Source: Derxia gummosa DSM 723
Lineage (GTDB): Bacteria > Pseudomonadota > Gammaproteobacteria > Burkholderiales > Burkholderiaceae_E
Assembly: GCF_000482785.1 (NCBI RefSeq)
Contig: NZ_KI519499.1
Location: forward strand, 1-64,000
DNA length: 64,000 bases
Direction of reading: 5' to 3'
Below, in pieces: positions 20,501 to 31,851 of the stretch. The notes beneath the pieces are model-generated. The model saw only the letters and a program-made list of their open reading frames with translations. It searched no databases and was not told the origin of the DNA. The position numbers and the translations under genes are program-made. Positions within the stretch are counted from its first letter, which is position 1, and every line of letters begins with the position of its first letter.

Positions 20501-20509
20501 CGCCGCTGA
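17507..20509 (+). CDS. Hybrid sensor kinase with three receiver domains (REC-PAS-PAS-HK-REC-REC)
   Basis: The order in this 1000-residue protein is REC1 (about 48-165, Asp100), PAS (about 180-300), a short coiled coil, PAS (about 325-430), HisKA (His473 in VAHDFNN), HATPase (about 560-690, with NAINARD-like N-box and GRGSGLGLA), REC2 (about 714-825, Asp765) and REC3 (about 883-997, Asp933). No membrane segment is seen, so it is cytoplasmic. Starting with a receiver domain suggests it is itself phosphorylated, plausibly by BphP. REC2 and REC3 are joined by an Ala/Pro-rich linker containing a DNA tandem repeat. It is the last gene of the phytochrome operon. Confidence 0.92.
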   Translation: MQLHSLHDDRASHRPAEPPLDAPHQAPVLVTPPADDARTTPATGVAPPRLLLLEDSDIDTELLTLALERAGLRFEMTRVSGRRGYLAALADDRFDAILADYSLPDFDGLSALHLARERLPGVPFLFVSGVVGEDFATEALRQGAVDYVLKRNLARLPGAVERAIAETREREQRRRAENALHASETNIRLAAEAANLGLWEYHPLTGRLHWDDRALALLGLPPATPARLIAFVTAAHPDDRDQLADAIDRALTPGGSGHVAERFRAGERWVVALGQAFFEDGVCTRCVGILQDVTDAHRKDEALRRSNQALEARVEERTRERDGMWRLSDDLMCLCTPEALLLAVNPAWVRQLGWREEELVGSSLGELLHPDDVAPVTARLARMASGGAVRRFDSRLRNRDGSLRLYRWAASTEHGAIYAVGRDITEEMAAIDELAAANRQLRTQIEERERVEATLSQMQRLDAVGQLTSGVAHDFNNLLTIVLGNLNALGRAALPDDQQRRIQMMKQAAERGARLTGQLLAFSRRQRLEPRSTDLNDLVANLRDLLQSTMGGSVRIGIELHPGLWPALVDPTQLELAILNLAINARDAMDVGGELRLSTDNLVLRASEGARRPEDPGPGQYVVLSVSDNGSGMTPEVRAKAFEPFFTTKDIGRGSGLGLAQVYGFAKQSGGGVRIESEVGHGTTVSVFLPRTLGRIEDDSDVLAESPRPDGPAPLVLLVDDDSAVREITALTLGDLGYRVIEAGSGGAALDLLDRRTDIDLMLVDFAMPGMNGAELVREAAQRRPGLPSLFITGYATPGALDGVDEDRIVPKPFREDDLAAKLARAAPKHARAAQASAEPPAPAPDGTTPDCVGSPDRAGSPDRAGLPGAADTTAAEAPSAALDILYVEDNELIRGTVVEYLTALDHRVAAMATAEEALEVLAPGRFDLLFTDISLPGMSGIDLAREVAQRVPGLRVVLASGYDWQTDLRQFGLDVITLPKPFDLEQLDALLEEIARSRR
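20053..20111 (+). repeat. 18-bp tandem repeat inside the hybrid kinase gene
   Basis: Two identical 18-bp copies lie at 20065-20082 and 20083-20100, with degenerate partial copies on either side. They encode the repeated hexapeptide GSPDRA in the linker between the second and third receiver domains. The in-frame unit suggests slippage that tolerates length change in a flexible linker. Confidence 0.75.
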
Positions 20510-20723
20510 CGCTGGCGACCGAGCCACGAGACGCGCGCCATCGGGCGGCGGCCGGCATGGCCCGCCCGCGTTCCGGGCGAGCCGACATGGCCGGCGCGCA
20601 TCCGGCGCGGCAAGCTTCTTGCACCCTGCCAGCGGCCCGCGCCGGTGCCCGCGCGCAGGTGCCGCGCCCGCTCGCCACGCCGGCGACTCGGGCCGTCGTC
20701 CAATCCGTCGAAGAAGAAAAGCC

Positions 20724-21719
20724 ATGTCCAGCCGTCAACGTCGTCAGCTCCTGCTGGCCGCCTGCGCCAGCGCCGTCCTTGCCCTGCCCGGCGCCGCCAG
20801 CGCGGCCGACAAGCTCAAGGTCGCCGCCATCTACACCGTGCCGGTCGAGCAGCAATGGGTCTCGCGCATCCACAAGGCGCTCACCGCGGCCAGGGCGCGC
20901 GGCGAGATCGAGTACGTGTTCAGCGAGAACGTCGCCAACGCCGACTACGAGCGCGTCATGCGCCAGTACGCCGAGGGCGGCAACGGCCTCATCGTGGGCG
21001 AGGCTTTCGCGGTCGAGACTGCCGCGCGCCGCGTGGCGAAGGACTATCCCAAGACGGCCTTCCTGCTCGGCTCCTCGGGCAAGCCGCAGGCGCCCAACTT
21101 CTCGGTGTTCGACAACTACATCCAGGAGCCGGCCTATCTGAGCGGGATGATCGCCGGCGCGATGACGAAGACCGGCACCATCGGCATGGTGGGCGGCTAC
21201 CCGATTCCCGAGGTCAACCGGCTCATGAACGCCTTCATGGACGGCGCGCGCGCGACCAACCCCAAGGTGAAGTTCATGGTGAATTTCATCGGCAGCTGGT
21301 TCGATCCGCCCAAGGCCAAGGAGGCCTCGTTCGCGATGCTCGACAAGGGCGCGGACGTCATGTACGCCGAGCGCTTCGGCGTGAGCGACGCGGCGAAGGA
21401 ACGCGGCAAGCTTGCGATCGGCAACGTCATCAACACGCAAGACAAGTACCCCGACACGGTCGTGGCCTCGGCGCTGTGGAACATGGAGCCGACCATCGAC
21501 GCGGCAATCAAGGCGGTGAGGGCCGGCGGCTTCAAGGCCGAGGACTACGGCCAGTACTCGCTGATGAAGTTCGGCGGCTCGGAGCTGGCGCCGCTCGGCA
21601 GCTTCGAGGGCAAGGTAGCGGCCGAGGTGATGAAGAAGGTGCGCGAGAAGGAGATGACGTTCAAGGCCGGCAAGGCCACGATCGCGCCGGTGGACTCGGA
21701 GCCGAAGTCCACGCCCTGA
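20724..21719 (+). CDS. BMP-family ABC transporter substrate-binding protein
   Basis: This 331-residue protein has a signal peptide (RRQLLLAACASAVLALPGAASA, about residues 6-28) followed by a basic membrane lipoprotein (BMP/PnrA-like) periplasmic-binding fold. Members bind nucleosides or nucleobases. The start at 20724 is chosen for its signal peptide and the purine-rich GAAGAAGAAAA immediately upstream. It is the first gene of an importer with the ATPase at 21838 and permeases at 24307 and 25440. The URC-type uracil genes downstream support a pyrimidine or nucleobase ligand, which is inference. Confidence 0.9.
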   Translation: MSSRQRRQLLLAACASAVLALPGAASAADKLKVAAIYTVPVEQQWVSRIHKALTAARARGEIEYVFSENVANADYERVMRQYAEGGNGLIVGEAFAVETAARRVAKDYPKTAFLLGSSGKPQAPNFSVFDNYIQEPAYLSGMIAGAMTKTGTIGMVGGYPIPEVNRLMNAFMDGARATNPKVKFMVNFIGSWFDPPKAKEASFAMLDKGADVMYAERFGVSDAAKERGKLAIGNVINTQDKYPDTVVASALWNMEPTIDAAIKAVRAGGFKAEDYGQYSLMKFGGSELAPLGSFEGKVAAEVMKKVREKEMTFKAGKATIAPVDSEPKSTP

Positions 21720-21837
21720 ACGCCGCGCGTGACGCGCCGCCCCCTTCGAGATCTGGCGCCGCCGCCCGCCTCACGGCGCGGCAGCGCCGGACGCCGCGCC
21801 TCGCCAGCCGTGCATTGCAAACGTTTTCATCCCGCCC

Positions 21838-23628
<1,791 letters not shown>

Positions 23629-23729
23629 TTTCCCGCAAAAAGCACACGTTCACGCCGGAAAACCGCCCGCCCTTCCCAAAGCACCGGGTTTTCCCGGGGT
23701 TTTCCTGGCCGTGGTTTCGATTCCGTGTC

Positions 23730-23755
23730 TATACTTACGTACAAACCCTAGGTTT
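23730..23755 (+). promoter_or_regulatory. Candidate promoter and palindrome before the small repeat protein
   Basis: A good -10-like hexamer, TATACT (23730-23735), lies in an unusually AT-rich gap after the ATPase gene. The -35 region is weak. A palindrome, AAACC-CTA-GGTTT (23743-23755), falls at about the expected transcription start. This suggests a separately controlled promoter for the gene at 23837, but nothing here proves it. Confidence 0.35.
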
Positions 23756-23836
23756 TGGCTACCCCAGGAGGGGACAGCCGGGCGCACGAGGCCCGGCCGC
23801 CGTTGACGACAACCTCGACTTCACACGGAACCCGCC

Positions 23837-24145
23837 ATGAACAAGCTCATCGCCGCCCTCGCCCTTTCGCTCGCCGGTCTCGGCATCGCACAAGCCTCGG
23901 CGCTGCCCGAATCGCTGCGCACGCCCAACGCCAGCTCGCCCGACTACACCGTCTTCCACGACGCGCCCACCGGCTTCGTGTTCGTGAAGCTGCCCACCGG
24001 CTGGAAGTTCGTCGGCAAGGCGGACAAGAGCGCCGCCGCGCCGTCCGACCTGCACACCGTCTTCCACGACGCTGGCACCGAATTCGTGTTCGTGCGCATG
24101 CCCGAAGGCTGGAAGTTCGTCGGTCGCGCCGACACCGCAATCTGA
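23837..24145 (+). CDS. Small secreted protein of two tandem repeats, unknown function
   Basis: I do not recognise this 102-residue protein. Residues 1-21 form a clear signal peptide (LIAALALSLAGLGIAQASA). The mature part is two copies of a 28-residue unit with a 36-residue period: DYTVFHDAPTGFVFVKLP-TGWKFVGKAD (36-63) and LHTVFHDAGTEFVFVRMP-EGWKFVGRAD (72-99). Each unit looks like a short beta-rich motif with conserved FHD, FVFV and GWKFVG. No cysteines are present. It sits inside the importer gene set but has its own apparent promoter and a strong terminator, so it may be an independent cargo gene. Confidence 0.75.
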   Translation: MNKLIAALALSLAGLGIAQASALPESLRTPNASSPDYTVFHDAPTGFVFVKLPTGWKFVGKADKSAAAPSDLHTVFHDAGTEFVFVRMPEGWKFVGRADTAI

Positions 24146-24181
24146 TCCGTGCGCGGCCATCCGCCTCTCACGATCCCCCGC

Positions 24182-24209
24182 AAAGCCGCGCCTCAAGCGC
24201 GGCTTTTTT
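24182..24209 (+). terminator. Rho-independent terminator after the small repeat protein
   Basis: A 10-bp stem (AAAGCCGCGC / GCGCGGCTTT) with loop CTCAA is followed by a run of T. It lies 36 bp after the stop at 24145 and before the first permease gene, so it would separate the permease genes from the upstream transporter genes. Confidence 0.9.
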
Positions 24210-24306
24210 CATTTGCGCACTCGGGATCCGCATGTAAGGGCAGGCACAGCACCGGCGGCTACATTGGTTCGCGCGCCGTTTCCCAGGCCCGTTCTCCGTC
24301 ATTCCC

Positions 24307-25368
24307 ATGCGTTTTGAACCCCGCCTGAATCCCTCGCCGGCACTGCTGCTGGCCGCGCCTGTCGCCGCGGTGCTCGCGAGCCTCGCGATCGGCTCGCTGC
24401 TGATCGCGGCGACACGCGCGCCGGTCGGCCAGGCCTTCGTGCTGCTGCTGCAAGGCGCGCTCGGCTCGCGCTTCGCCCTCACCGAAACCCTCACCCGCGC
24501 GACGCCGCTCATCCTCACCGGGCTGTCAGCGGCGGTCGCGTTCCGCGCCCGACTGTGGAACATCGGTGCCGAGGGCCAACTCATGCTGGGCGCGCTCATG
24601 GCGGTGGCGATCGGCGGCGCGCCCAACCTGCTCGGCGTCGAGTCGCCCGAGGGACTGTGGCTGCCGGTGATGGCGCTCGGCGGCATGGCGGCCGGCGCGC
24701 TCTGGCTCGCGCTGCCGACGCTCGCGCGGCTCGCTATCGGCGTCGATGAGGTCGTCACCACGCTGCTGCTCAACTTCGTCGCGGTGCTGCTCGTGTCGAT
24801 GCTGCTCGACGGCCCGATGAAGGACCCGCTCGCGCTCGGCTGGCCGCAGTCGGTGGCGATCGCGCCGGCGCTGGAACTGGGCAAGCTGGTCGAGCGCAGC
24901 AGGCTGCACACCGGCCTCGTCTGGGCACTCGTCGCGACGGCTGTTGTGTGGACGATCCAGTCCCGCACCACCTTCGGTCAGGCGATGCGCGCGGTCGGTG
25001 CGAACGCTCGCGCGGCGAAGTTCGCGGGCGTGCCGGTCGGCATGACGGTGCTGCTGACGGCGCTGATGTCGGGCGCGCTCGCCGGCCTCGCGGGCGTGGC
25101 CGAGGTGGCCGGTCGCGCCGGCTACGTCACGCTCGACATGAGCCCCGGCTACGGCTACTCGGGCATCGTCATCGCGATGCTCGCCGGCCTGCATCCGGCG
25201 GGCGTGGTGCTCGCGGCGGTGTTCGTCGCGGCGATCATGGTCGGCGCCGATTCGATGAGTCGCGCGCTCGGCGTGCCGAGCTATCTCGCCGACGTGATGG
25301 TCGCGGTCGCGCTGCTCGCGATGCTGGTCTCGACGATGCTTGCGCGCTATCGCCTGCGGCGCGACTGA
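24307..25368 (+). CDS. ABC transporter permease (nucleoside/BMP type), subunit 1
   Basis: This 353-residue membrane protein has about eight to ten hydrophobic helices. It carries the branched-chain/ribose-type permease core, including FRARLWNIGAEGQLMLGAL (about residues 79-97) and a Gly/Ala-rich motif near SPGYGYSGIVIAMLAG (about 279-294). This is typical of the first permease of BMP-dependent importers. The second permease follows after 71 bp. A terminator upstream means transcription probably needs read-through or an unrecognised promoter in 24210-24306. Confidence 0.92.
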   Translation: MRFEPRLNPSPALLLAAPVAAVLASLAIGSLLIAATRAPVGQAFVLLLQGALGSRFALTETLTRATPLILTGLSAAVAFRARLWNIGAEGQLMLGALMAVAIGGAPNLLGVESPEGLWLPVMALGGMAAGALWLALPTLARLAIGVDEVVTTLLLNFVAVLLVSMLLDGPMKDPLALGWPQSVAIAPALELGKLVERSRLHTGLVWALVATAVVWTIQSRTTFGQAMRAVGANARAAKFAGVPVGMTVLLTALMSGALAGLAGVAEVAGRAGYVTLDMSPGYGYSGIVIAMLAGLHPAGVVLAAVFVAAIMVGADSMSRALGVPSYLADVMVAVALLAMLVSTMLARYRLRRD

Positions 25369-25439
25369 GCACTCGCCGCCCGGCGCCGCCGGCGTGGCAA
25401 CCTGCCGGCTGGCCCGCCTCCTCCGCCAAGACCGATTGC

Positions 25440-26387
25440 ATGGAACTGCTCGACCTCGTTTCCGGGGCCGCCTTCTGGGTGGCCGTGCTGCGCCTCGCGA
25501 CGCCGCTGCTGTTCGGCACGCTGGGCGCGCTGCTGTGCGAGCGCTCGGGCGTGCTCAACCTCGGCATCGAAGGAATCATGGTGGCGGGCGCGTTCTGCGG
25601 CTGGCTCGCGGCGCATCACGGCGCGGGGCCCTGGGGCGGGCTGGCGGCGGCGCTGCTGGCGGGCGCGCTGCTCGGGCTGCTGCACGGGCTGCTCACCGTG
25701 GTGCTGGCGCTGTCGCAGCATGTGGCCGGGCTCGGGCTGACGATGCTGGCGACCTCGCTCTCCTACTTTTCCTACCGCGTCGCCTTCCCGCAGGACAGCG
25801 GGCCGCCCGCGATCGCGCCCTTCGCGCGCTTCGGCGCCGAGGCGCCCCTGCTCGATTCGGTGCCGGTGCTGGGCCAGCTCACCGCGCCCACCGTGCTCGC
25901 CTTCCTGCTCGTGCCGCTGACGGCCTGGCTGCTCAACCGCACGCCGCTCGGCCTCGCAATCCGCATGTGCGGCGAGAACCCCGACGCGGCCGAGGCGCAG
26001 GGGCTGTCGGTCATCGGCATCCGGCTGCTGGCGGTGGCGGCGGGCAGCGCGCTGATGGCGCTGGGCGGCGCCTTCCTCACACTGTCGGCCTTCGACGCCT
26101 TCTTCTTCAACATGGTCAACGGGCGCGGCTGGATCTGCATCGCGCTCGTGGTGTTCGCGTCGTGGCGACCGGGCAAGGCGATGCTCGGCACGCTGCTGTT
26201 CGGCGCCTTCGATGCCTTGCAGATTTCGCTGCAATCGTCGCCGTCGGGCTTGGGCGGATTGAAGCTGCCATATCAGCTCTACCTGATGGCGCCCTATCTG
26301 CTGTCGATCACGGCGCTGGCACTCGCGGGGCGGCGCGCGCAAGTCCCGCAAGCCCTGATGAAACCCTGGCGCAAGGGCGAGCGATGA
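25440..26387 (+). CDS. ABC transporter permease (nucleoside/BMP type), subunit 2
   Basis: The 315-residue membrane protein contains ERSGVLNLGIEGIMVAGAF near residues 34-52, the hallmark of the second permease of BMP-type nucleoside importers. Repeated hydrophobic helices run to the C-terminus. The start at 25440 gives a normal short N-terminus before the first helix; the longer frame upstream overlaps the first permease and is Arg-rich. It completes the importer encoded from 20724. Confidence 0.92.
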   Translation: MELLDLVSGAAFWVAVLRLATPLLFGTLGALLCERSGVLNLGIEGIMVAGAFCGWLAAHHGAGPWGGLAAALLAGALLGLLHGLLTVVLALSQHVAGLGLTMLATSLSYFSYRVAFPQDSGPPAIAPFARFGAEAPLLDSVPVLGQLTAPTVLAFLLVPLTAWLLNRTPLGLAIRMCGENPDAAEAQGLSVIGIRLLAVAAGSALMALGGAFLTLSAFDAFFFNMVNGRGWICIALVVFASWRPGKAMLGTLLFGAFDALQISLQSSPSGLGGLKLPYQLYLMAPYLLSITALALAGRRAQVPQALMKPWRKGER

Positions 26388-26507
26388 TCTGAGACGGTGT
26401 CAGGAAGTTGCAAGAATCGGCTGCCAAGTTCCCCGACGCCGCCCCATACGGGGCCGTATGCCAAATTCGGCGGGCAACAGCCGACTCGCGCAACCGGAGA
26501 CACACGC

Positions 26508-28154
26508 ATGCAGAACATCTACGAACAGGGACTCGACCGGAACGCCGCCAACTTCGCGCCGCTGTCGCCGCTCATGTTCATCGAGCGCACCGCCGCGATC
26601 TACGGCAGCAAGCTCGCCGTGGTTCATGGCGGTCTGCGTCGCACCTGGGCGGAGACCTACGAGCGCTGCAAGCGCCTGGCGAGCGCGCTGACCAAGCGCG
26701 GCCTCGGCGTCGGCGACACCGTCGCCGTCATGCTGCCCAACACGCCGGCCATGGTCGAAGCGCACTTCGGCATCCCGATGAGCGGCGCGGTGCTCAACAC
26801 GCTCAACACCCGCCTCGACCCCGAGAACATCGCCTTCATGCTCGACCACGGCGAGGCCAAGGCGATCATCGTCGATCGTGAATTCGCGCCGATCGCGCTG
26901 CGCGCGCTCCAGATGCGCGGCCGCACCAAGCCCATCCTCGTCATCGACGTGGACGACCCGCTCTACACCGGCAAGAACGCCGGCATCGGCAGCATCGAGT
27001 ACGAAGCCTTGCTCGCGGAAGGCGACGCCGATTTCGCCTGGAAGCTGCCCGACGACGAATGGGCCGCGATCGCGCTCAACTACACCTCGGGCACCACCGG
27101 CAACCCGAAGGGCGTCGTCTATCACCACCGCGGCGCGGCCATCAACGCGGTGTCCAACATCCTCGAATGGGACATGCCCAAGCACGCCGTCTACCTGTGG
27201 ACGCTGCCCATGTTCCATTGCAACGGCTGGTGCTTCCCGTGGACGGTGGCGGCCCGCGCGGGCGTGAACGTGTGCCTGCGCCGCGTCGATGCCGAGAGTG
27301 TGCTGACCCTCATCCGCACCGAGAAGGTCACGCACTACTGCGGCGCGCCGATCGTGCAGAGCCTGCTCATCAACGCGCCCGACGAACTCAAGCAAGGCAT
27401 CAACCATCAGGTGAAGACGATGGTCGCGGGCGCCGCGCCCCCCGCCGCGATGATCGAGGGCATGGAAGCGCTCGGCTTCGACCTCACCCATGTGTACGGC
27501 CTGACCGAGGTGTACGGCCCCGCGTCGGTGTGCGTGAAGCAGGACGACTGGGCCGAGAAGGACATCGGCGAGCGCGCCCGCCTCAATGCGCGCCAGGGCG
27601 TGCGCTATCACCTGCAGCACGGCATTACCGTGATGGACCCGGCCACCATGACCCCCGTGCCCGCCGACGGCGAGTCCATGGGCGAGATCATGTTCCGCGG
27701 CAACATCGCGATGAAGGGCTATCTCAAGAATCCCGGCGCCACCGAGGACGCCTTCGCGGGCGGCTGGTTCCACACCGGCGACCTCGCGGTCATGTATCCG
27801 GACGGCTACGTCAAGATCAAGGACCGCTCGAAGGACATCATCATTTCCGGCGGCGAGAACATCTCGTCGATCGAGGTGGAAGACGTGCTCTACCGCCACC
27901 CGGCGGTGGTGGCGGCGGCGGTCGTCGCCAAGCCCGATCCCAAGTGGGGCGAGACGCCCTGCGCCTTCGTCGAACTGAAGCAGGGCGCGACCTGTACGGT
28001 CGAAGAGATCGTCGCCCACTGCAAGCAGCATCTGGCCGGCTTCAAGGTGCCGCGCGCGGTCGTGTTCAAGGAACTGCCCAAGACCTCCACCGGCAAGATC
28101 CAGAAGTTCGAGCTGCGCAAGGAAGCCGGTTCGGCCTCGGCCATCGACGTGTGA
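26508..28154 (+). CDS. AMP-forming acyl-CoA synthetase
   Basis: This 548-residue adenylate-forming enzyme has the ATP-binding motif YTSGTTGNPKGV (about 190-201), HVYGLTEVYGP (about 328-338), WFHTGDLAV (about 419-427) and the hinge and catalytic lysine region DRSKDIIISGGENIS with PKTSTGKIQK near the C-terminus. It resembles the medium-chain or methylmercaptopropionate-type ligases common in betaproteobacteria. The start is set by ACCGGAGA shortly before the ATG. The carboxylic acid substrate cannot be told from sequence. It lies between the importer and the uracil-degradation genes, 297 bp before urc1, with no obvious terminator between. Confidence 0.9.
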   Translation: MQNIYEQGLDRNAANFAPLSPLMFIERTAAIYGSKLAVVHGGLRRTWAETYERCKRLASALTKRGLGVGDTVAVMLPNTPAMVEAHFGIPMSGAVLNTLNTRLDPENIAFMLDHGEAKAIIVDREFAPIALRALQMRGRTKPILVIDVDDPLYTGKNAGIGSIEYEALLAEGDADFAWKLPDDEWAAIALNYTSGTTGNPKGVVYHHRGAAINAVSNILEWDMPKHAVYLWTLPMFHCNGWCFPWTVAARAGVNVCLRRVDAESVLTLIRTEKVTHYCGAPIVQSLLINAPDELKQGINHQVKTMVAGAAPPAAMIEGMEALGFDLTHVYGLTEVYGPASVCVKQDDWAEKDIGERARLNARQGVRYHLQHGITVMDPATMTPVPADGESMGEIMFRGNIAMKGYLKNPGATEDAFAGGWFHTGDLAVMYPDGYVKIKDRSKDIIISGGENISSIEVEDVLYRHPAVVAAAVVAKPDPKWGETPCAFVELKQGATCTVEEIVAHCKQHLAGFKVPRAVVFKELPKTSTGKIQKFELRKEAGSASAIDV

Positions 28155-28451
28155 TCCCTCCGCCTCCGGCCCCCTCGCCGGAGGCTGCCGGGCCAGTACC
28201 TGAAGGGCTGGTCCGGCGTCCCGATTTCTCCATCTGTCTCCGTTGGACGCGGCTCCGATCCACAAGATCGTCCGCAGGGCGTGCAGGTCCGGTTCCGAAA
28301 GGCGGGCCGGGCCTCACGCCACGCTTTTTCCCTCCTCCGGCGTCCGCCGAAACTCCCTCGTTGAAAACCCTTGCAAGCCCGTGGTCGCCAGCGCCTGCGG
28401 GGCGGGCTAACTTCCTGCTTTGCGTGAATCGTCACCAGCACAAGCAGGCCC

Positions 28452-29716
<1,265 letters not shown>

Positions 29717-29720
<4 letters not shown>

Positions 29721-31108
29721 GCAAGGTCAGCTACGCCCATCGCGAGGGCCACATGCACGAGCAGCACCTGCCCGCCGGCCTCGCCCAGCTCGACCGCGCG
29801 GTGGCCGAACTGCGCCAGCCCGCGACCATCCGCGCCCGCGCGGCCAACGTGCTCGCGGCGGTCAAGGCCGGGAAGTCGGAGTTCTTCCGCATCGACGAGG
29901 GCAAGCTCGACGAGGCCGCCGCGCTCGTGGCCGAGGTCACGCGCGGCAACTATCCGACGCTCGACGTGCCCTTCCACAGCCGCTGGCGGCATTTCGGCGC
30001 GGGCGGTATCGACCGCGAGGCGCAGTTCGACGCGGCCTTCGCGGCGCGCTTCGGTGCGGCGACGGGCAGCGACGCGGGCGGCGCGACGCTCGTGTCGCCC
30101 GCGACCGCGCCGGCCGGCGGCAAGCCCCGATCGGCCGCCGAAGCCGATCTCGCCCTGTCCCGCGCCCGCGCCGCCATCGACCTCGCGCTTGTGAGCGTGC
30201 TGCTCGACGCCGGCGCTGGCGCGCAATGGCGCTGGATCGAGTCGCGCGCCGACGGCCATTCGGCCAGCTACGCGCGCTCCGAGGGCCTGGGCGTCGCGAG
30301 CTTCCACGCCTTCATGCGCGGCGCCTTCTCGGCCACGGCCGGCGACCCGCTGCGCGTCGATGCCGAGGCGCTGCAACGGATGGACGCCAGCACGCTCGGC
30401 GCGCTGTTCCAGGTGACGGAGGCCAACCCGCTCGTCGGCATCGACGGCCGCGCGACGCTGCTGCGCCGCCTCGGCAAGACGATCGCCGCGCGGCCCGAGC
30501 TGTTCGGCAAGCCGGCGCGGCCGGGCAATCTCATCGACGCCCTGCTCGCCGAATCGGGCCAGGCGCCGGTGCGCGCGCGCGATGTGCTCGGTCTGCTGCT
30601 CGACGGCCTCGCGCCCATCTGGCCCTCGCACCAGAAGTTGGCCGACCGGCCGCTCGGCGATTGCTGGCGCCATCCCTTCGCGGGTGGCAGCGGCCTCACC
30701 GCCGGCTGGCTGCCGATCCACAAGCTGTCGCAATGGCTGACCTACTCGCTGCTGGAGCCGATCATGCGGGCCGGCGTGCAGGTGATCGGCATCGACGAAC
30801 TCACGGCGCTGGCCGAGTACCGCAACGGCGGCCTGCTCATCGACAGCGGCGTGATCGTGCCGGCAAACCGCGAGGTCAAGCTCAAGGCCTGGACGCCGGG
30901 CGACCTGCCGATCATCGAATGGCGCGCGCTGACGATCGCGCTCATGGATCCGCTCGCCGACCTCGTGCGCGCAAGGCTCGGCAAGCCCGACATGCCGCTC
31001 GCCGCCATCCTCGAAGGCGGCACCTGGGCGGCGGGCCGCGTGCTCGCGGGCCGGCTGCATGGCGGCGATCCGCCGCTGCGCATCGTTAGCGACGGCACCG
31101 TGTTCTGA
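29717..31108 (+). CDS. URC4/DUF1688 family uracil-catabolism protein
   Basis: This 463-residue protein matches the DUF1688 family, known as Urc4 (urg3) in fungi. Recognisable stretches include FHSRWRHFGAGGIDR (about residues 82-96) and the C-terminal ILEGGTWAAGRVLA-like segment. No cofactor motif is evident, and the biochemical activity of the family is poorly defined. Its ATG overlaps the urc1 stop (ATGA at 29717-29720), so the two are translationally coupled. With upp 30 bp downstream, the genes form a tight uracil-utilisation operon. Confidence 0.88.
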
Positions 31109-31138
31109 ACCAGACCAACACATTCACGACAGCACAAG

Positions 31139-31783
<645 letters not shown>

Positions 31784-31851
31784 GCCCGGTCGGCGCGCGG
31801 GCCGCAGCGCCGCGCGCCGCCTGCCTCGGCACCGTCATCGCGCCCACCGCC

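Noticed and set aside
28155-28451. Search for a promoter, riboswitch or small gene before urc1
   Set aside because: I found no convincing promoter hexamers, hairpin or reading frame with a ribosome binding site in this gap.
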